In this document: positions 23,471 through 35,248 of the stretch, in pieces
How the letters are laid out: the number at the start of each line of letters is the position of its first letter
Numbering within the stretch: the first letter of the stretch is position 1
DNA from: Pipra filicauda
Lineage: Eukaryota; Chordata; Aves; Passeriformes; Pipridae
Reading direction: 5' to 3'
DNA: 64,000 nucleotides
Assembly (NCBI RefSeq): GCF_003945595.2
Contig: NW_024104084.1
Span: forward strand, 682,001 to 746,000
Translations under genes and position numbers: made by a program
The notes under the pieces: generated by a model
What the model was told of the DNA's origin: nothing
Seen by the model: the letters and a program-made list of their open reading frames with translations, nothing else
The model's database searches: none

Positions 23471-24847
23471 GTTACAGGATGCAGCCATTCCAAAAGCAGA
23501 GTCAGAATAATTACAAATTTACCCATGGTCGGTGTTGTGGAGTTTTTTGCCTTTCTTTTTTCTTTTTATTCAGGCTTCTTTGTGACACATAAACATGTAG
23601 AGTTCTACCTCTTACTCTGTTAGCCTGAGATATTGGTAATATCTTGGATATCCTAATCTGAAGAACTAAAACATTTCCTTCTCTATCTCCTACTGTTTCC
23701 CTGAGATCATGAATGCCTATACTGTGACAGTGCAAGTGTCTATATTGTTCCCCTTATGGCCTCAGTAAAACTTTGCTATAGCCTTTTTTTTGCCTTTCCA
23801 CTTGGCTCTTCTAAATTTCCTTAGGTATCTTAAGTTTACTTTCAAAATAAAACAAGGCTGACAGATTTGGACTCATCTCTGATATCATGAGGAAGCAATA
23901 GGAGATAGAAAAGAACCTCTGACAATTCAGAACGAAGATTTTTTTTTGTTGCAAGCTTGATAATGTTGTGAGCTCAACCTTGGTCTCTCCTGAATTGTTA
24001 AACTGTGAAAAGCAACTTAGCTAAATGGGCAGTGAATGAGGGCAGCTGGATGCACAGTGCAAGCAAAGTGAAAACTATCAATCACCATCTATTACTCCAC
24101 TCCTGGTATTTGAGCAGTGTTTCAGATGTTCTGGAGAGATTAGCTCAGAATAAGTAAATGCCAAAATGGAAACTGTCTACACATATCCATCCAGTGTGTC
24201 AGCCAAGCTAATCACACTGTGCTTTATAGACTGACCACTTCGGTCCCAGCTCTATCAGGGATCTCTCAGACATAAGTTTAGCAAGGTAGATGAAACTGGC
24301 TTGTCTTAGTTGAAAGTTCCATATCCTTCAAGCAAGTTGTCATGCAGATACAGAATGAAGATATCTGACTTGGAGATTTGACCTTCTAAACAGGCAAAGT
24401 AAATGAGAAGCTATGAAGATTTCCTGCAATCATTCCATGGATTATGTCTTGATTTCTAATACTTCATGGATCACAGGTTGAGAAGGACTGAGCTAGCTTA
24501 ACAAGAAAGCTGTCATCTAAAGCAAAACTTGAGCCATGAGCCCACTCTCTGGATTTCACACATGATTAGAGGTGATATCCTCAGGCCTTAAAGTCAATTC
24601 CCGGTCATTTTACAGAACATTTTCAGTAAACAGTTCCTGATTCTTCATATTTTGTAGCTTTGAAGAATATTTTACTGGAGTAAATGGGACCTTCTCTCTG
24701 AAAAATCACTGCAATATTCCAGCTCAGCATAACAGGTTTTCACTCCATCCTGTTCAAAAGAACTAAAATGATACCTGGTTGCTCTGACCTCTTCTAGAGC
24801 AGGGGTCCTTTGGATCTCTCATTCAGTGAGGAATGGTCAGTCACTGT
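23471..24847. other. Unique DNA, no gene seen
   Basis: No mobile element, RNA gene or credible exon is seen. Confidence 0.55.
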
Positions 24848-25050
24848 AATCATAGAATCATAGAATCATAGAATCATAGAATCATAGAATCGATTGGGTT
24901 GGAAAAGACCTCCGAGATCATCGAGTCCAACCCTTGGTCCAAATCCAGTCCATTTACTAGATCATGGTACTCAGTGCCACGTCCAATCTGCGTTTAAAAA
25001 TCTCCAGGGATGGTGAATCCACCACCTCTCTGGGCAGCCCATTCCAACAT
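24848..25050 (-). mobile_element. Young CR1 LINE 3' end with five tail repeats
   Basis: Five tandem copies of the 8-bp unit AATCATAG (24848-24887) precede GGTTGGAAAAGACCTCCGAG, ATCATCGAGTCCAACCC and GTGAATCCACCACCTCTCTG. The copy ends abruptly after GGGCAGCCCATTCCAAC, its 5' truncation point. Well-preserved CpG sites (CTCCGAGATCATCGAG) and the intact repeat tail mark it as one of the youngest insertions here. Confidence 0.97.
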
Positions 25051-28000
25051 GTAAACATAAAACAGAGGCAGCATGGAAACTATGAGTTCTCCTCATCTTG
25101 AGTATCATGCAATTGACACACAGTAGGCAGAGGAGTCACAAAAGGCCAAAGGGAAATGTCACTTGCTAGGGCATGTTTTCTCCTGCTGAAGAGACACCAT
25201 GTACAGGCAATGACAGTGACAACTCTTAGCAGGGAAAATGTCAATGACTAAATGGTATCCCCAGGAGTGCAGGAGAGCCCCCCTGTGCTCAGGTGAGATT
25301 CACTTCTCATTCTCAAATAGAAAACAGCAGCAGTAGAAGAGAGACCGTCAGTTGAAGCAGATGCTGCAAAAATAGTCTTGGAGGCAGAGAGCAAGAGAGA
25401 TGGTGGTGTAACGTAAGACCTGAGAGGATGCCAGGGGTAGAAGAGTCGCAACATTACAGCAGAAATGATAAAGAAAAGGAAGCAACTATATACTAGCAGA
25501 AGAATGACACAGGTGTAAGAGAAGCTGCAGTGAGACAGATTTAGTTGCAAGTATTCAAAAGACATAAAAAGAAATAATCACTGAAAGCAGAAAGCTACAG
25601 CCATGAAAAAGGGGGAGATTTTCCTCCTCATAAAGAAGAGAAGGCATTATGTGATGTAGAAGATGGAGGAACTGAACCAGAAGAAGAGAAGAAAAAAGCA
25701 GTCAGTGAAAAAGCAGGACCACGCCTGCACAGGTGGCCACTTCGGGGAATTGTTCATGTTCTTCTTTTTCTCTAAATAATCATAACAATCACACTCATGA
25801 TGTGAAGCATGAGTTCATAATTACTATCCAACAACACCTGTAAAGGAATATGTGACAGCAAGGAGAACCCTCAAGCTGTATTTTAGCAACACATGTGCTT
25901 AAGTCTTCCAGCCTTTATCAAACTTCCTTTGCAAATGACTCTGATATTCAATCCTTTAAAAGATGGGGAAAATGAAGCATGAGAAGCAGGAATGCAACTG
26001 GTTCAAAGTCAGAAGTTTTTGAGTAAAAACAAGGAAAAAAAAAGATAGATTATCTAAGTCCAAAGTCTACAGAAAACCTATATGCATCTCATAAGAGAAT
26101 CAACAAAGAACAGAATACAAAGAGGAAAAACTATGGTCTTTAAAATATTGCTCATAACCCATCCTTTGTTAAGGGTTAATAGGGTGTCAGTATTTCCTCA
26201 CAGTTGTTTTGTTGTCTAAACCTTTAAACTACAGAGTTTTGAAAAGCTGAGGGCAAGCACAGCTGTGAAATGTAACTGGACTTCTGAGGCCCTGATGAGG
26301 CCAGTCTCTGGATATTCAGAGCAACGCAAAAACAAAAAGAGAAATTAGTGACTTTGTCTTCCATTTCAGGTTGGTCTTATTCGCTGAATGTTGATGCTTG
26401 ACAATCACTCTGGATGATTTCTGTACCGCACTGCTGTATGAGATATCACATTTCATTACTTTCCTCCCAGCCAGTCACTCTCCATAAGTGTAAGCATTTT
26501 TACCAGGTGAACACCATTCTAGAGCAGTGTCCTTACCTGCAGGAGGGCTATGGAGATGCAGGACAGGGGAAGGAGGTTCAAGGTCGGGTGACTCAGTGCT
26601 GACACGTGGCAAAGCCAGAGCTTTTCTCTGTGCCAAAGCAATACCTGCTGATTCTATTCCATGCCACTCAGATTCCGAAGACTCCAAACTGGTAGTCAAA
26701 CCACATCACATATGCAGATAACACGTGCGTGCATTCTGCATGTGCCCAGACACACACACCCCTTCACAAACACGCAGGGTTAAAAACCACATGAATCAGC
26801 AAGGGGATGAACTGAATGCATGACACAAGGCACCAAGAAATGAGGGGCTGTGCTTACATTAGCTTCGAGCTACTGAGCCAGATGCCTTTTGTATCACACT
26901 GGTTTAACATTGCTAAATGCTATTGCTCACAATGTAGTCATGTTTATTACAGTTGACTAGTCAAAATTAGTAGGGAAGTAGGCACACCAGCATTAGAGCT
27001 GTTTAAAAAATATAAGGCAATAATATTTGAAGGAAAAGTTGAAGTTTTAATAATCTAGAGATTTATACATATTTGTTCTCTATTGATTTTTAATTTCTTT
27101 TCCCATTCAGTTTTTTAATATATTTTTCCTTAGTGTTGTATACACTTCCTGAAAATTCTTTTTCTCACTGGTGTTATTTGGTTTTGGCTGTCGGCTTCTG
27201 AGTGAGAAGCCTAAAACCTATTGAGGGGCAAGAACAACCCGGTATTGCCATCTTGCAGTATATTGTGGCTCTCATTCTTTTAGAAGAGGACCACACAATA
27301 GGGACCAAAGATCCCATAGGCTTACTTTCAGGTGTTATGGCGGTATATATAGGGGAAATAAGTTCTTCCTGAAATCTAATTATCATATTGGTTTTGAGAA
27401 ACTTCCAGAGGACAGTTTAGCCTTGGCAAAAAATCATCTAGAGGAAGCCTCAAGACAGGTAGGCCCTGGAAATGAACAGTGCGTACAGACAAAGGAAGGT
27501 CTAAGAAGAAACAGGAAAATAATTTCTTGAGTATCCTGATAAAACTATGTAGAGTTTGTTGAAACCCAAGAAACCACAGACAATTGAAGAACTGAAAATA
27601 AGTCTTCTGTCCCCCTCGAGAGAAAGCACTTATCCTACAAAGAAACAGGTTTGCTGACACAAACCAGATAAAACTCTAAATCAGAACTGGGAAGTTGTTG
27701 TGTGTTTCTCTGCTCACTATAAGAACCCAAGCTTGTGCCTCACTCAAGCTTATGCTTCTCTTTTTTCATGTTTAGATATTTCTTTTTTCTTTTTTTGCCT
27801 ATTATTTTGACAAACTGTATTATTTCTCCGCCTCTGATTTGTGTGAAGCAGATCTGGGAAGAGATAGAAACACCCCACACTTCTCAAGATATTCTGTGCA
27901 CTTGAAATCTCTTGGTCAGTTTTAGAGAGCAGTGATGTTTGAAAGAGAGATTACACTCATGCATTCAAATCCTCACAGATTTCAGTGAATTAAAAAAAAC

Positions 28001-30711
28001 TAGGTTGTGTCTGGAGTCCCTAAACACGTATGAATCCCTACATAGTATCTTTCATTCTCCTAAACACTTGATTGCATCCATGCTACACATTTACACACCT
28101 AATTATGTGCACAAACAGGTACAGACTCATAAGTGATTTCTTTGGTAAACACATAGACAATATACAAAAATGCTGTAGTATACAGCACATGACAATGGTT
28201 CTAGGTGAAACCAAGTCAGAATTTAATTATTTATTTAATAATCAGTGAGAGCCATGAATACATGGAAAGGCAATCTTATCCCAGGTAAGAAAAATGACGT
28301 TTTCAAAATGCTCCAAAAATTGGTTGAATCTAAGTTCAATTATTTTTTAAGATACATTTTAATGCATTAACTTACATCTCAAAAGGCAAACTGCTTAAAC
28401 CAGCTCCCCCAACTTAGGATTTTTGTTTTGTTTTGGCTTTCGTTTGTTTGTTTGCATTTTTTTGTTTAAGAAACAGCATATGTTTTAGCTGTTAAGCATT
28501 TTTCCCAATTTTGGCTTTCAAGCTGAGAGACTTCTATGTCTTGAATGCATTCCTTTTTATAGATGACTTTATTTATGACAAACTGGTATTTTCAGAAAAC
28601 AATTTTTTAAAACTGACAATTCTCTGAGCCTTTCCTTTAACTGACAACTTTCAGGACTCTATGAATAAAGTTAAATAACTTTTGTTATTTTTATTTATAG
28701 CTAAGAATATCAGAATATTTGTTTTCTAATATGCAGCTACTCTGGGAAAACAAATATTTTGTGACAACATTTCCAAATTTAAGCAATGTAAATGGTTAAA
28801 CAAGATTATTGACAAAGTGATAGAAAGTAAGCAAAGATCTTCAGGGCAAAATTAGCCAGTTGGGACAGCTGGAATTTCTTTCAGCATATTTTTCTGAAAT
28901 GAAAAACACCGATTTCTCCAAATCACAACTTACTATGAAAACATATCACTTCAGCAGAACTTCAGGCTGGTCCAGGATGGGATCTGCAATAATGAATGAC
29001 AGCTCCTTGCATAGATGGTTCAGTGCATCAGCTTTCTGGAGCTGATAAAATCCATCTCAAGCCCCTGCTCTGTCATATGCCAACACAAACTAGAATGAGG
29101 TTCCCTTTCTTCTTGGGCAGACACAATACCAGGCATAGAGTTCCTTTGCCACAATAACTTAAAATATATTCAGAAGACTCAGAAGATCAGAGGTAGAGCT
29201 AGAATTTGAATATCTTTCTTTCAGTCAGAGAGCTGGGTACCCACTAACAAACTATGGCTTGCAAGAGAGAGGCATCCAGTCTGTGGTAGTACCCTTGGCT
29301 CCCTCTGGCATCAAGGGGAAGACTGCCTGTAGCACAGGCAAGCATCTCTGATGGTTCAACAATGCCACCTAATAAAGCAACCAGAAAGTGCTAGACTACT
29401 TGAGAAGAGATGCCTCATTTAGCTGATGATAGCTGAGGTTAATTTTATCCTTGGTTTTCACTATTCTGAAGAAAATGACACCAAATCCTCGCTGGAGGTT
29501 CAGAAGGTTGTGGGTTTTTCTTCTTCATCTTCTTATTGTGTATCATCTCATTTTTCAGCAGCAGTGAATGCACAGAAAGGCTTAGCACACCAGAAAGTGC
29601 AACTCAGTGCCTCTTGCTCTTCAGCACCCATCATGTTACCCTATGAGATATAAATATGTGACCTTATTTTGAAAGGAAAATCCTTCCTAGCTGCTTTTCA
29701 GCTCCATCACTTATGCGTTATAGACTTTCTACTCAATTGCAGCATAATCTCATAGGAATTTATTATGCATCCTGTATATAAAACAGTATGTACCCTCTAC
29801 AGAGAACATCAAAAAGTAGTTAATAGAGATGTTAAATTATTATTGGTTGAAAGGAGCTGATGCCCTAGAGTAATCAGATTCTCTCTTTCTCTCTCTCGCT
29901 TCATATACTATATATAATATATACAATTAATAGTGCACATATATCAGTCTCCAAATAGATCTCTATAAAGTGTGCTTGAATGTTGGAGGAACTGACGTAT
30001 TAAACGTGTGGAACCAAGCAAAGATGCCACAATAAGGCACATTACAAATACTAGCAAATGTATTGATGGATAAGGCAAAGGAGACACTGTGAGTCCCAAG
30101 GATAAAAAAAAAAATAAAAAAAGCTTTATGTTTTTTCCTGCTCTCGCCATTTATTTGTGGGGGAAGACAGTAAAGGTGCTACTGACTGGAATGAATAGCT
30201 GCGCTGGTATTTATTAATGGTCAGGAGAAAATGTCAAATGCTTATACTGAACTAATTACTTATTGCCAAAGATCAGGAGAAGGTGTAATATGGAACTTAC
30301 TACACAATGATTAGATTAATTGAGATGAGATTTAATTAGAATTGTGGTCTCTCAGATAAGGCTCTGAAATAGGAACCAGGAAACTTGTTCCATGCTATGG
30401 GTATATTATGAACCATTGCCTAAATTCATTCATCCCAATTTCTGATGTCCTCCTCAGAGTCTAATCACTTATTTTGGAGATTTGACTCTTTCCATGTCAG
30501 CAACATCTCAAACAAGTCTAGTACTTTAAAATAATGCTTGCTTTCGTAGTAAGTGATTCTTAAGTATCACCAGTAACAATTAGAGCAACTGGTGAAATCT
30601 AAATACTAAATACAGATTTATAAGTGTTTCATTAAGAGGTAATTTAAAATTTGAGAATTAAATTAGATTAATCCAAAATGTAAGATGTAGGACAGTGGAA
30701 AATGGAAGATA
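25051..30711. other. Unique DNA, no gene recognised
   Basis: 5.6 kb without a recognised repeat. 26480-26790 is GC-richer than its surroundings and holds a perfect minus-strand splice donor. 30170-30420 is rich in ATTA and TAAT words. A minus-strand frame at 25248-25565 has one hydrophobic stretch but no known relative that I can name. Confidence 0.45.
26537..26699 (-). other. Possible minus-strand exon with consensus donor
   Basis: Read on the minus strand, an open frame (ending ..HLHSPPA) meets CTGCAG followed by GTAAGG, an ideal 5' splice site at 26536/26537. The segment is relatively GC-rich. No good acceptor or start context is visible at the other end and the peptide is unfamiliar. Chance remains likely. 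Confidence 0.12.
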
Positions 30712-30769
30712 ATGATTAGACTACATGATCTTAGAGACCTCTTTCAACCTTAATAACTCTGTGATTCAA
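30712..30769 (+). mobile_element. CR1 3'-terminal fragment
   Basis: ACTACATGATCTTAGAGACC, TCTTTCAACCTTAATAACTC and TGTGATTC correspond to the last ~55 bp of CR1, moderately diverged. Confidence 0.8.
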
Positions 30770-31191
30770 AAATAACACATTAAATACCTATATATCTATA
30801 TATTCTTAATGAGGAGAAAATAATGTAATCCAGTCAAACTTGGGTATCTGGATCCCTGATCATGCATTGGTCTGTAGCAAGATGTACATTTGCTTGGGGT
30901 GTTTCACGGCTTCCTTCTAAATTATCTGGGTCTACCTCATCCCCATGTAAATCATGTTGTTGTCATGAAGAAACACCCTGACAAGAAGAAAAATTATCTC
31001 ACGGAAGATTTCCTATCTGCGTCATTCAGGAGTTACAAAAGGAAACTCAAATAGCAAGCTTGGACTCAAGTGACATGTTTGTGCTAACGAAGTCTGCCAA
31101 GGATATCCTGATGAATGACCAAGCACTGTGTTCTATATTGAATCTTGAAGTGGAAAAGTGTGCTTCAAGGCTCCCATCTTAGCTGACATAG
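30770..31191. other. Possible ERV internal remnant or flank
   Basis: On the minus strand this lies downstream of the ERV leader ORF. It could be further ERV internal sequence, but I recognise no gag or pol motif in it, and reading frames are short. The 3' limit of the ERV is therefore undefined. Confidence 0.3.
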
Positions 31192-31677
31192 TTAGTAACT
31201 TTCAGTGAGCAGATCTCTGAAAGACCTCCTAAAAATCCCTCTTGTAACTTTAAGCACGGTGTGGACTGCACTGAGGAGACCTGGCAGATCTCCAACAAGA
31301 ACATGGTTTCTTAACATCTGGGAGAAATTAAAAATCTTCAAAAGCTGTTGTAACAGGCCTGAAGGAGAAAAAGGGGTGACAAGCTGGGGAAAATCATCCT
31401 CTTGTGTTCTTCCTATAGACTGGATATGATTACTACTGGGCTCCCAGGGGTAATGCCCAAGGTATGGATAGCAGAGCAACACTGAATACACATCCCAAAT
31501 GACCCTCATTGTCCTTGATGTTATCATGTCATAAGATGGTATCACACAGCACAGCAACAAAGCAATCCTGATCCCTCTCCCTGCTCTGAGAAAGACCATC
31601 ACAAGGAGTGCATGTTGCATACGCAGGAATATACACAAGGTTAGGTACCACAACCACATGAACAGACTAAGTGACAT
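31192..31677 (-). CDS. 161-codon ORF at the start of an avian ERV remnant
   Basis: The open frame lies about 120 bp inside the LTR of a minus-strand endogenous retrovirus, where a leader or the first gene would be. The predicted protein starts MSLSLFMWLWYLTLCIF and has two hydrophobic segments in its first ~70 residues, a basic/polar middle and a mixed C-terminal half; this resembles a small membrane protein more than a capsid. I see no zinc knuckle, protease or polymerase motif. An intact 161-codon frame is unusual in a remnant that has lost the rest of its genes. It could be a real extra ORF of this ERV family, a gag remnant or chance. Expression is unknown. Confidence 0.4.
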   Translation of the reverse strand: MSLSLFMWLWYLTLCIFLRMQHALLVMVFLRAGRGIRIALLLCCVIPSYDMITSRTMRVIWDVYSVLLCYPYLGHYPWEPSSNHIQSIGRTQEDDFPQLVTPFSPSGLLQQLLKIFNFSQMLRNHVLVGDLPGLLSAVHTVLKVTRGIFRRSFRDLLTESY

Positions 31678-31796
31678 TGTGACCAGTAGCTCCTCACCTA
31701 ATACAGCAAATCCTTAGATCAGATCTGCCTCCAACCCTCCCTGGGCACATCTGTCATTGTCTCAACCCTTCATGAGCAGCACTGGGTGCCAATGAA
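31678..31796 (-). other. ERV leader with primer-binding-site-like motif
   Basis: Just inside the LTR the minus strand reads TGGCACCCA (complement at 31783-31791). TGG followed by a C-rich string is the usual start of a retroviral tRNA primer-binding site. It lies 5 to 8 nt from the LTR edge, depending on where that edge is placed. The 3' half of the site matches no tRNA well and is probably decayed. Confidence 0.45.
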
Positions 31797-32174
31797 TGCT
31801 GTTGTAATTTAGGAATGGTGTTCTTCAGTTTAGTGCTGTCATTAAACCACACTGCCTCTCACTCCCCCATCCCCCACCAATTGGAAGCACAAAAGGCAAA
31901 GATCACAGGTTGAGATAAGAACAACAATATTAATAATAGAAGTATAAGACAAAGGCACAACTTACAGAAAGCCCTCCGCAATAAACAAATACCTCTTCCC
32001 TGCCACATTTTCTCCCGACCAAAAGGAATGTCTCTCTTCTGGGAACCAAGAGAGAGTCCCATTCCCCTGACTCTGGAAATTATGTGAGGTGGTATCGAAT
32101 TACATTAGGGTCCAGGCCATGCCTCAACCTAGCTAGTGCAAAAAATTAACCCTGTCCTGGCCAAGACCAGGACA
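31797..32174 (-). mobile_element. Avian ERV LTR (5' LTR of the remnant)
   Basis: On the minus strand the LTR begins TGTCCTGGTCTTGGCCAGGA, with GGGTTAATTTTTTGCAC soon after, and ends CCTAAATTACAACA or, three bases on, AACAGCA. TG..CA termini and this TGTCCTGGT..TTAATTTT start are typical of a large group of avian endogenous retroviral LTRs. The length is about 375 bp. No matching 5-bp target duplication is found at its two sides (GAATG or AATGC versus TCTCC), consistent with a 5' LTR still joined to internal sequence rather than a solo LTR. No 3' LTR is seen in the window. Confidence 0.8.
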
Positions 32175-34995
32175 TCTCCAAAGCACAAATTTAATACTAG
32201 AAGACGAGCAGACAATGACTCACAATACACCCAATGCCTCTTCCTTTTAAAAAAACTCCAAATTTCACCTTTAATTTGGACTGAACATCCCAGTTCAAAC
32301 CATATTAATAATTCATGTTGAAGACTGATAAAAGGTGGATTGATCTCATCTATCTTAAGACTTATACAATGCAGATATCCACGATTGACCGCATAGAAAG
32401 AACTAGGCATGAAGTGAAACACATTTAGTAAAAGCTTGTCTGCATGTACTAATAAGGCAATAAGGTTAAACAATAAACTCAGCTGCAGATGTCTACCTTG
32501 AAAACTTCTTAATGCATCCTGTGTTCTGTATCAAATGAGACTTTGTTCAAATGGCTTTGCCCAAAACAACTGAAGTCTGTTTAATTGGTGACAGTTCCAC
32601 CTATCGTCATTTTGCAAGATATTAATTTAAAAAGCAAAACAAAAACAACTCTTGAAGATTTGAGCATTGCTAAAAATTCTGAATCATATTAGACTGCTGT
32701 TTTGTTGTGGTTTTTTCTTTTGTATATGTAACATATGTTTGGTGTCTTTAAACACAATTACTTTTGTATAATAAAAGTGTTGATTTGATGATGCAACGTT
32801 TTCTGCAAGTGTGTTTAAGACAGTTTATGTTTTCATAAGTTGCAATGAAACTCAATTATGTATGTGTAATAAGGCTCTTGATTGTTACACTTCTACTTTT
32901 CTGTATAATGAAGCCAGCAATTAGAATTTGGTTGCTCTATGTCATAGGAAAACACACTTGTTTTGTAGACAAAAGATCTTAATGAGCATCTTTAAAAAAA
33001 AAAAAGTGTTCCAAAAAAAGGTCAATAACTCAAACATGTAATCAGATTTCTTAACAAAAAGGATTTGTTCCCTGACAATAAAAAAAGATAACTCTAAGGG
33101 GCTAACGGTTGAGATTACATAAATGAACTTTTTTCCTACGGAAAGAGAAATTAATGAGAAAATATTTCACCGTTAAAGTTATTGCCTTTACATTGTTAAC
33201 TTACATCTGTAAAATGTGTTATCTTGACTGCAGGTAAATGCACACAGTTTGGATGGTAATAAGCCCTAATCACACTTATTAGCAGATGCACCCACATTAG
33301 TGTTTTACTTCAGACCAGAAGTGTGCTTCTGAAGCAAATTTCCCAATTGTCTTCATTTACCATGCCTTGGTCTGCATTACGTGGCAGTCTTTGAGCGTGC
33401 ACATTGTATTCCTTCTAGATTAAATTAGACCAGAAGATATATTCCAGGAGATCTTCAGATGCATTTTATTGGCAGCCTGCATGTTCAGGCTATGGCTGAC
33501 CCTAAGCAAACACTCTTGAAGTGTCTGTAGTGTGGCAGTCAGGTGCTAAACACCATCTCTGTTCCTTACACATTAAATTTCTTTCATACACCCTACTAGA
33601 CGTAACGGATAAAGATAATATCAAGGAGCTGATTTACAATTTTCCAGTGACTCCCCCCACTAGATGTTTATTTTTAATTCTTAGCCTTTTAGTGTAGGAC
33701 TATAGAGTCAAACTGAGTCCAAATCAACCTGTTGCAACCGGTGGCTTTCTTGTACCATTAGCGCTACCTGTGCCCATTTATGGATGCTGTGATAGCAACG
33801 AACAATGGAAGCTGAGCAATGACTGGCACAGAGGAAGCAGGGTTGGGAAAAGAGACTAGTCATCTTGGAGTGCAGTGTGTAAGACAATAGAAGAGGTAGA
33901 TCTCACTGAGTGTAATTATAGTTATCTGAATCTGATAAACACTAATCCAATTCTCTTAGGGTTTTTTACAGCCAAGTAGAGAAATATTTTAGTGTATGAG
34001 ATGGACTGTGACAAAAGAGTTTCTTTTTCTTTCCATTGACTACAAGGGAGCATAGATGAACAGAACAGATGGAAATGCTTATGCTTAGACACATGAATGT
34101 TGTGTCTGGCCATTACCAAAGCAGAAAAAAGCCACGAGGATTTTCAATTTCTGGTGAAAGAAAGGGAACTCTAAACTGAGAAGTCTGACACGTAAGTGCC
34201 CACTGGAAAGACAGAAGGCAGAAACAGTCAATGGTGAATCTTCATTTGACTTTAAAGGAACTCATGTTTTACTATTCACCTTAACACAAAGAGTACAACT
34301 AAAATGTTGTCAATGCACTTCATCATGGTATCACAGTCACACGCAGTCAATGTGACTTCAGAAGTGCATACAACAACAGGGTCTCGAGGGATATACATGG
34401 TCATTTGGATCTACTTAATAGCAGCTAGAAATGACCAAGTATTTTACAGGTGGAATACCTGTCAAAAATCTGCTTTAAAATGTTTTTGTTCCTTTGAATA
34501 ATAATAAAAAACATTTTTAAAAAAAATTTTTTAAAAAAATCAGTGTTACTGATATCGCAAGGGTTTTTGTCTGATTGATCTCATATCCATACTTTACAGG
34601 CAAAAAAAATGAAATCACAGTATTGTAAATGTATTTCACTACAGCTTAATTTGTCTTTCAAAAACAATTTTTTTTAGAGCTTAATAAAAATATCAATAAA
34701 AATATACCCTAGCTTAGGGTTGTCTTTGGGGCTTTTTTCAGTCTGTGAAATGCAAATTACTTCAAAATCCTGAATTAACTGATTTTAAATAATTTCCCCT
34801 ATTTTTAAGTAGTTTTATGATTGTGCTTGCATTTAATTATGGTCCAAGAGGAACAAGCATTCTAATTATACTATTTTCCTTAGAAACATTGCTGAACCCA
34901 CTCTTTTTCTATAAAGGCCAAGTGCTTTGATCTTCTTTTTTTTATTTTTTTTTCATATCACACTACAGTGCCTGACATAACCATCCAGGGTGGGC
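32175..34995. other. AT-rich unique DNA, possible conserved non-coding block
   Basis: No gene or repeat is recognised. 32480-33480 is dense in TTAAT, ATTAAT, TCATTT and TTGACAG words and has the homogeneous AT-rich texture typical of vertebrate developmental enhancers and conserved non-coding elements. This is only a texture argument. Confidence 0.35.
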
Positions 34996-35009
34996 GTGTG
35001 ACGTCACAC
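34996..35009. promoter_or_regulatory. Consensus CRE in a 14-bp palindrome
   Basis: GTGTGACGTCACAC is a perfect 14-bp palindrome centred on the full consensus cAMP-response element TGACGTCA (34999-35006), the binding site of CREB/ATF dimers. Intact CpG-containing full CREs are uncommon in CpG-depleted vertebrate DNA. No gene start is recognised nearby, so the target is unknown. Confidence 0.6.
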
Positions 35010-35016
35010 TTTGTCT

Positions 35017-35054
35017 CCTTTGTGCTTGATAGAAGACCAAAAATAGCACAAAGG
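35017..35054. promoter_or_regulatory. Convergent SOX/TCF-like motifs forming an inverted repeat
   Basis: CCTTTGTGC (35017-35025) and GCACAAAGG (35046-35054) are perfect 9-bp inverted copies. Each contains the CTTTGT/ACAAAG core recognised by SOX and TCF/LEF HMG-box proteins. Between them CCAAAAATAG resembles a MEF2/CArG-like site. They start 8 bp after the CRE palindrome. Confidence 0.4.
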
Positions 35055-35203
35055 AAACCCCAAATGCTTGGAAACTGTGGTGTATTTATTCTTCCTTTTC
35101 AGGTTTTATGAACATGCATGTGAGATTACACCGACTACCACACTGAGAGCGTTGGTAAAGTGGTACCTTGCAACAGAGAGAGAGGTGAGGCTGGAGGAGT
35201 GGA

Positions 35204-35248
35204 GGGTGAGTTTTTTTTCACCCTGTGTTGCCAAAATTTTTGGCAACA
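35204..35248. other. Two adjacent hairpins / palindromes
   Basis: GGGTGA, an 8-nt loop, then TCACCC form a short hairpin at 35204-35223. Two bases on, TGTTGCCAAAA, one T, and TTTTGGCAACA form a perfect palindrome with 11-bp arms at 35226-35248. With the CRE and the SOX-like inverted repeat, four perfect dyads fall within about 250 bp. Confidence 0.85.

Noticed and set aside
22657..23623. Several plus-strand open frames of 62-120 codons.
   Set aside because: They are antisense shadows of the CR1 reverse-transcriptase remnant on the minus strand.
25248..25565. 105-codon minus-strand frame with a hydrophobic segment, considered as a membrane-protein exon or ERV piece.
   Set aside because: No start context, splice sites, repeat boundaries or recognisable family; a single hydrophobic stretch is expected by chance in T-rich frames.
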